A stretch of 64,000 nucleotides of DNA, taken from Canna indica (Eukaryota > Streptophyta > Magnoliopsida > Zingiberales > Cannaceae). Positions 59,302 through 64,000 of this stretch are shown here, piece after piece (the first letter of the stretch is position 1; every line of letters starts with the position of its first letter). The DNA lies in assembly GCA_034359265.1 (NCBI GenBank), contig CP136890.1:64501-128500 (forward strand), written 5' to 3'. The notes under the pieces were generated by a model. It was not told where the DNA came from. It ran no database searches and saw only the letters and a list, made by a program, of their open reading frames with translations. The position numbers were made by a program, and so were the translations under genes.

Positions 59302-59394
59302 CTGCTGAATCAAATAGTACGTGAGCTCCCTCCAGAGCATCCTGTATCCAACTGCAGGCCTTTGCGTGAACCCCTTGGACACACTCCACTTCAG
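59302..59394 (+). pseudogene. Single exon of a DUF212 (divergent PAP2) protein
   Basis: 31 codons between a CCAG acceptor (59,298-59,301) and a GTAAGC donor: LLNQIVRELPPEHPVSNCRP, then LREPLGHTPLQ. This matches the C-terminal region of plant acid phosphatase/vanadium haloperoxidase-related (DUF212) membrane proteins, which read LNQIVxELPxEHPLxxxRPLRELLGHTPxQ. Splice sites look intact. The neighbouring exons (membrane segments upstream, the GA-rich tail downstream) are not seen nearby. The upstream frame includes an accidental ATG at 59,245. Confidence 0.65.
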
Positions 59395-59512
59395 GTAAGC
59401 TGCACTATCTCTGAATACCTTTCACATTTACTCACTATATCTTGTAAGGTGATTCCAGTACTGGAAGATATAGATTGAACTTTGAAAATATTTCTTTATT
59501 CATGCAAAAATG

Positions 59513-59581
59513 GGGGGCAATCCTAGTGCACGAGGCTTCCACTAATGGAAGGTTCGGGGAGGGTCAATGTACACAGCCTAT
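59513..59581 (-). mobile_element. Au-type SINE, 3' fragment
   Basis: On the minus strand AGGCTGTGTACATTGACCCT, then CCCCGAACC, and GCCTCGTGCACTAGGATTGC ending in CCCC. This follows the 3' half of the plant Au SINE (GGCTGCGTACA, CCCCGGACCC, GCTTAGTGCACCGGGTTGCCC). The tRNA-like promoter half is missing. Confidence 0.7.
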
Positions 59582-60474
59582 AACAAAGAGCCTAGTTTTG
59601 GAAGGATCTTGTATGTATGCGACCAAACAAATAGTTTGGAGTTTCTAAGTTCAAACTTAACTGAACTTAATTCACATTTTTCATTTCAAGGCACTTGCGG
59701 AACTCTCAAAGAAAACTCAACATGATTGACCTTTCATCCTTGAAGATACCATTATGTTTATGTTCCATGTTGCATCATAACCACTTGCATGAAAAACATA
59801 TGATACCAATTAATTGAGCGGTGTTTTCAAAACCTTTTCCTCTTCAAAGTAGAATAATTTGAGATCATATGTTTTTTCTAGTTTCAACTAGATATAAAAA
59901 ACTGTATTATTATCAAAATAAATTAACTTATCTGACTTATGTTTATGTTTCCTCACATTATCAAATCTAACTAAAAACATGTACTGAATTCACAAGTGGA
60001 ACTGATCATATAAGTATCTGATAATATTACAAGTGAACTGATAAGTGATCATTTATTTAATTTCAAAATAAGCATCATTGTTCCCTCTTAGAATCGTTTG
60101 TATTTCCTATTTTGTCTTTAGTGAGTTGTCTTGTTAGAGTAGTTTTATTTTTTTGTTCCAGAGTCATATTATATACCTTCTCTTGTTCCTCTCTATATTT
60201 ATTGAGAGTCTAATGGTGAATGAAATATGACTCTTTTTACCTCTCATATTCCATATCAATTGTTTTGGTTCCTTGAACAGTCCCATTTCGCCCTTCTTTG
60301 GAGTGATGAAACTGGGATAGGCCAACAATGTTAGTAGTTGAATCTTGCTTCAGTTTGTGGGCTTTTTCTGCTTTTAATTAGAATATAAAAGGTTTATAAT
60401 TGGACTATGTACACTATTACCAGCTGCAAATACCCGATGACATTTCCGTCCATGATACTCAAACTGTAGTGTAT

Positions 60475-60547
60475 ATGGAGCAACTGATGCACTTGAAAAG
60501 AGCTAATTTAAGTGGAGCAACTGGTGCACTTGAAAAGAGCTAATTTA
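60475..60547 (+). repeat. Tandem duplication, ~37 bp
   Basis: Two near-identical copies of TGGAGCAACTGRTGCACTTG followed by AAAAGAGCTAATTTA. Confidence 0.9.
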
Positions 60548-60560
60548 TGTTAAAATTTTA

Positions 60561-60649
60561 TTTTTCATCTTACAAATTATTGAAAGAAGTTTATGATTTA
60601 CTTTTCATCTTGCAAATTATTGAAAGAAGTTTATGAATTACTTTTCATG
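60561..60649 (+). repeat. Tandem duplication, 40 bp
   Basis: Two copies of CTTTTCATCTTRCAAATTAT followed by TGAAAGAAGTTTATGA, in the intron-like sequence just before the BDP1 exon. Confidence 0.9.
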
Positions 60650-60673
60650 ACTTTCCAATTGAAATTTGTGTAG

Positions 60674-60818
60674 GCTATTCACCAATTTGGTTCAGACTTT
60701 GCAATGATACAGCAACTGTTCCCTAATCGCACACGTCATCAAATAAAACTAAAATTTAAAATTGAGGAACGCAAGCATCCTTTGCCAGTTCATGATGCTT
60801 TACTTCATCGTTCTAAAG
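60674..60818 (+). pseudogene. TFIIIB subunit BDP1 (B''), SANT-domain exon
   Basis: 145 bp between a GTGTAG acceptor and a GTATGT donor encode AIHQFGSDFAMIQQLFPNRT, then RHQIKLKFKIEERKHPL and HDALLHRSK. This is the second half of the SANT/Myb domain of BDP1, the TFIIIB subunit for RNA polymerase III, whose family pattern is FGTDFxMIQQLFPxRTRxQVKLKFKxEER. The codon frame is intact and both splice signals are good. No other BDP1 exon was recognised within 3 kb on either side, so this is probably an isolated exon. If part of a real, long-introned gene, it would be functional. Confidence 0.8.
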
Positions 60819-60922
60819 GTATGTTTAGATTTTATTATTCTCAATCACTTTGCCCAAGCATTATGCTATCACCTTATGTTTAATTTAATTTCTGAATTTG
60901 GGATGGGACCTATTTTCTCATT

Positions 60923-60990
60923 GGATATGGACCGAACTGTCTCACGATGTTCTCAACCCGGCTCACATACGGCTTCAATGGGCAAACAGT
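60923..60990 (-). pseudogene. Organelle/bacterial-type 23S rRNA fragment
   Basis: The minus strand reads TGTTTGCCCATTGAAGC, CGTATGTGAGCCGGGTTGAG, and AACATCGTGAGACAGTTCGG followed by TCCATATCC. This is the near-universal segment of organelle LSU rRNA (TTCGCCCATTAAAGCGGTACGTGAGCTGGGTTxAGAACGTCGTGAGACAGTTCGGTCCATATCC), about 80-85% alike by eye. TCCATATCC favours plastid over mitochondrial origin. A fragment of about 70 bp inserted in the nuclear genome. Confidence 0.75.
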
Positions 60991-61003
60991 CGACATCGAC
61001 ATT

Positions 61004-61004
<1 letters not shown>

Positions 61005-61067
<63 letters not shown>
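61005..61067. repeat. (AT)n microsatellite
   Basis: About 31 uninterrupted AT dinucleotides directly beside the rRNA fragment. The ORFs with (IY)n peptides over it are artefacts. Confidence 0.99.
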
Positions 61068-61070
<3 letters not shown>

Positions 61071-61205
61071 TACTCTCAGTTTTCCACATTGTTTTAGAGG
61101 CAACCAAAGCAATGGGGGCCCTTTGTGCCTGCTAACATCGAGACTGACCAGATTGTTCTGGTTTATCCCTTTTTGGTGGAGGATCACCAGCTTCGTTGCA
61201 CAGGA

Positions 61206-61234
61206 GGGTTTAGGGTTTTAGGGTTTAGGGTTTA
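61206..61234 (+). repeat. Interstitial telomeric repeat, TTTAGGG type
   Basis: GGGTTTAGGGTTTTAGGGTT then TAGGGTTTA: four units, one with an extra T. Confidence 0.85.
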
Positions 61235-61809
61235 AATGATTTTTTTTTAAAAAATGAGGAGCACTGAAATCAAGTGAACATAGAATTGATCTTACTTGGA
61301 GCCTCTACTAATAATGAAAGGGGTTTTTTCTCTGTTCTATGTCATGTGCTAAAGTTTTGCTATTTTCTAATGGCTTGAGGCTTTTTTGAAACAGTTAATA
61401 TAATAGTGTGGGTTAATATCTTGTTCTATGCTATGCCATCACCATCTTCTTTCATTAGAGTTTGAATGGCCTCTTCCTCAATTTTTTGGGAAATTAAGTG
61501 GTGATCTATATGGTCCTTGGGCTCTTGAAGTTCCATAAGGAGATTTTGTTTTGGCCGGAGATTGACCGGACAAAGAAGAATCCAGGTTTGTTACCAACCG
61601 AGCCCTAGAATAGAGAAGTGAGGGATCATTTCATGACTTTTTCTAGACTGTACAGCAGCCAGCCCGTGGCTGATCTGAAAAATCAGGCTGTCAGCTGTAG
61701 CTTTTTGCTGCAGGCTGATGGAGAAGGGCTGCACTGCTGCCAGCCTGTTGCTGGGCTGAAACAGATTGTGCTGCTGGTAGATGCCATCTGAAACAGGTCA
61801 GTGGTGGAA
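61235..61809. other. Unassigned DNA
   Basis: Contains a CTGCTG/CAGCC-rich segment (61,660-61,790). No coding signal recognised. Confidence 0.5.
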
Positions 61810-61836
61810 TTTAGGGTTTAGGGTTTAGGGTTTAGT
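61810..61836 (+). repeat. Interstitial telomeric repeat, TTTAGGG type
   Basis: Three and a half perfect TTTAGGG units. Confidence 0.9.
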
Positions 61837-62277
61837 AATGAGGATGTTTAAAACTCGAAATAAATTTATTAGGTTGCTAGTATCACGATGGAATAGAAAA
61901 TAGGTTTGGCTCTAGCAGAGAGTAAAATGAGAAAATTATATTTGTACAAACATGTTTATACTTTATAAAGGAGCCATGGATGTGGTTAGACATAGTGAAT
62001 AGATATTGATAAATGGTGCATGTATTGATGGACTTGAGAAAAAACTAATTCAAATGAATTTAAAACTAATATAAATGCATTTTATGGCCTTATATATTGA
62101 CTTATTGGTGAAAAGAGCCATGTAGCTGTGTAGGTGACCCCTGATAATTGGTTTGTGGTTGTGGTTATATTTATGGTTTGAAATTTTGGATTGTACCGCC
62201 TGATATGAGCGGGCATATTTGTCTTGCCCTGATTTAAGTTCATCCTACTACCCTTCCTGTTTAGGTCCTTGACGTTG

Positions 62278-62375
62278 TGGTTCCAAATGTTCCTGGAAAT
62301 TCTTGCTCTTATTGGACCATTTGTATCTATATACATCAGGATCCCGATTCATGGATCCCCCGGTTCGAGAAATAA
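62278..62375 (-). pseudogene. ycf2: Chloroplast ycf2 fragment (NUPT)
   Basis: The minus strand encodes [18 protein letters not shown] then FQEHLE, a conserved stretch of the plastid Ycf2 protein (MNRDPDxYRYKWSxGSKxFQEHLE), plus the preceding SRT codons (TATTTCTCGAAC). About 98 bp remain. Left of it the sequence changes at GTTGTGGTTCC; right of it, after GAGAAATAAG, about 25 bp of unassigned sequence lead to the rpl20 piece. Several substitutions show it is not recent. Confidence 0.8.
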
Positions 62376-62399
62376 GCGGATCAAATCATTTCTTCTGAC

Positions 62400-62563
62400 A
62401 GATTGTGTATTAATCTACTATAACTATACAATACTTTATTCTCACGAGTTACTGCATTTATCCGAGTGATCCACAAACGACGAAAATCCCTCTTTTGCCT
62501 GCCTCTATCTCGATGAGAGGAAGCCAAAGCTCTCATTTTCTGTTGAGTAATCGTTCGAGTAAG
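62400..62563 (-). pseudogene. rpl20: Chloroplast rpl20 fragment (NUPT)
   Basis: The minus strand encodes [55 protein letters not shown]. This is the central part of plastid ribosomal protein L20 (family: [39 protein letters not shown]). Reading continues into a stop (EEMI, TGA) beyond the plastid match. It is adjacent to ycf2 sequence, although these genes are far apart in plastid genomes. Confidence 0.85.
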
Positions 62564-62598
62564 CTCGTCTTGCTTCTACTTTGCTTGCTTGCGCGAAG

Positions 62599-62617
62599 GT
62601 TTAGGGTTTAGGGTTTA
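62599..62617 (+). repeat. Interstitial telomeric repeat, TTTAGGG type
   Basis: GGTTTAGGGTTTAGGGTTTA, about 35 bp after the rpl20 match ends. Confidence 0.85.
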
Positions 62618-63488
62618 AATTTATTATTGACATGTTAGATCAAAGGGTTTGAAGTAATTAGGTTTCGTGTTCCCTATATTTTACATGAATTCATATTAGT
62701 TTTTGTATCATAGAGATTTTCAATGGATACATAAGGAAATTCAACCTGTTATCTCCAAAATTTATCTTCATTTACCACTCCAGCCACTTTTATGGATTTG
62801 AGTAGCAAATTATCCATATAATCACATCAAGTAGAATATTCGTCCAAACTATTAAAATAAGATCGGCTAACACACATTTGCTTAGTTTCCTGATAGAAAT
62901 GTCTCTTTGTATTATTTTCTCTGTGGTCCAATTTATGCAGTGGAGAACTTCCTCTACACTCTACAGTCACTTGCTTCATTCCAGCATGTCCTATAAATTA
63001 TATTCTCCTAAATCATTTTTTCTTATGGCAAAGCCACTTATTGTCTTTTCAGTTTGATCTTTGTTTTCATCCATCTAATTTGTTGTATTACTTTTGCATG
63101 ATTCATAAACGACTTCAAGCTGTTCGCTCAGGTCTCCTTTTCTTTAATATGTTAAAGTAATTTATGTAACAAGCACTTCTTAAATTCATAGCTGAAAAGT
63201 GCTTCTTAAAGCAATCAACTCAAATACTGAAGTAAGAAAATAAAGTGGCCATAAGATGGAGCTATAGAAGCATTAGTCCTTGTGCTTACATTGCTTGTAT
63301 TTATAGGGCTTATGGGAGAAAAAGTAGTCTTCTGACCCTATCTAAAATACCAGGAAAATGGTGTCAAATACTAGAAAGCTAATCTAAAGGATACTAACCT
63401 TATCCTAAACTCAAAAATGTGGCATCATCTTTTTCTTCCACTTCATCATCATTCTCTCTAGAAACTATGCCATACTAGAACTTAGACC
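62618..63488. other. Unassigned AT-rich DNA
   Basis: No recognisable gene or repeat. Confidence 0.5.
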
Positions 63489-64000
63489 TGTAATGCCCGT
63501 TTCGAAATGCCGCCTGGATCGCCTCCAACCGACAATCGTGCACAAAGTTATGCCCGTTTCCAACCAACTTTTTTCCCCCTATTTCCTCTCTCTCATTTTA
63601 ACTCCTTTTTCCCACCTCCAAATTTTATTAAATCTGGCATTTTCTCACCTAATTTTCTAAATTAACACCATCCACAACCCGCACCGTTACATATTTTTAA
63701 TTATTTTCCAAACATTTCAATAATTCAAATGACCGTATAAATCTATTTTAAAACTTTATTTCATTTTTTTTTAAATTCTACTTTTCAAAACGGGCGCAAT
63801 GCATATATAATTTGTTTTTCAATTATTTTTTTACAATAAGTTATGAATTATTCAAGTTTTCCCATTAATTCATATACATTCTCTATTCCAACTATTCCAA
63901 GGTTTCCCGGTTCATTTACCCTAAACGCCCGATCCTTTTTTTATTTTTTAGATTTTTTCCATTTTCCCGGTTCATTTACCCTATTCCTTTTTATTTTCCC
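63489..64000 (+). mobile_element. Possible gypsy LTR start, runs off the window
   Basis: TGTAATGCCCGTTTCG is a typical 5' end of plant gypsy LTRs. The sequence then becomes pyrimidine- and AT-rich with a short duplication (CCCGGTTCATTTACCCTA at 63,908 and 63,966). No right boundary is available. Confidence 0.35.

Noticed and set aside
60923..60990. Nuclear 25S rDNA unit
   Set aside because: The matching segment follows the organelle/bacterial form (TTTGCCCATTGAAGC), not the cytoplasmic 25S version, and no other rDNA is present.
60762..61221. Proteins with (IY)n tracts
   Set aside because: Translation of the AT microsatellite on both strands.

Overview
The window comes from the nuclear genome of a flowering plant. 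The evidence is TTTAGGG-type telomeric motifs, plant Ty1/copia and Ty3/gypsy retroelements (one with an initiator-tRNA-Met primer site), plant hAT and CACTA transposon ends, an Au-type SINE fragment, chloroplast rpl20 and ycf2 pieces, and exons of plant proteins. No intact gene is visible. Of 64 kb, about 40 kb is one unusual satellite landscape, about 8.4 kb is nested LTR-retroelement debris, and the last 12 kb is a patchwork of gene and organelle fragments.

Positions 1-10,933, 19,306-31,880, 32,263-50,780 and a stub at 51,546-51,662 are arrays of a degenerate pentanucleotide, GGCTT/GGCTC on one strand and AAGCC/GAGCC on the other. The arrays change strand polarity every few hundred bases, and almost always at one of two conserved non-repetitive motifs. 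Motif A (about 45 copies, core AACAAATAGATAGG) sits where GGCTY turns into RAGCC. Motif B (about 44 copies, about 55-75 bp, core GAACTCATTTGAACTCC) sits where RAGCC turns back into GGCTY. The result is a chain of large imperfect inverted repeats whose stems are pentanucleotide tandem repeats, an architecture like foldback transposons. On top of this lie higher-order duplications: 280-10.9 kb matches 36.2-44.8 kb, and 38.7-43 kb matches 44.85-48.9 kb with a step of about 6 kb. A second subfamily with longer motif B copies occupies 19.3-32.9 kb. Inside it, 22,650-24,494 holds a conventional satellite of about 294 bp, and part of its monomer is recognisably the ancestor or sibling of motif B.

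The block 10,934-19,305 interrupts the array. It holds an LTR-like sequence with a TATA box, a gypsy LTR and decayed gypsy pol on the minus strand, and a copia element nested inside that pol. The copia element has two LTRs, a PBS, gag, protease and integrase, but its RT/RNase H is deleted and its outer 5' LTR is cut off by the array. Nonsense codons in both elements are mostly C:G to T:A changes. A 411-bp hAT MITE at 9,539-9,949 has a perfect 8-bp target duplication, and an empty site exists in a duplicated array copy.

From 50.8 kb the sequence is a collage. It holds a MITE, a CACTA end beside gene-like fragments, a CpG-rich block, a gypsy protease-RT fragment, a DnaJ first exon, a decayed LINE RNase H, a promoter-bearing RS-like pseudogene, one DUF212 exon, a SINE fragment, one BDP1 SANT exon, an organelle-type 23S rRNA fragment, and joined ycf2 and rpl20 plastid pieces. 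Four TTTAGGG tracts lie among these. A gypsy-like LTR start runs off the right end. The long open frames in the arrays (repeating A-K-P-S-Q or G-L-A-W-L) are by-products of a 5-bp repeat and are not annotated as genes.
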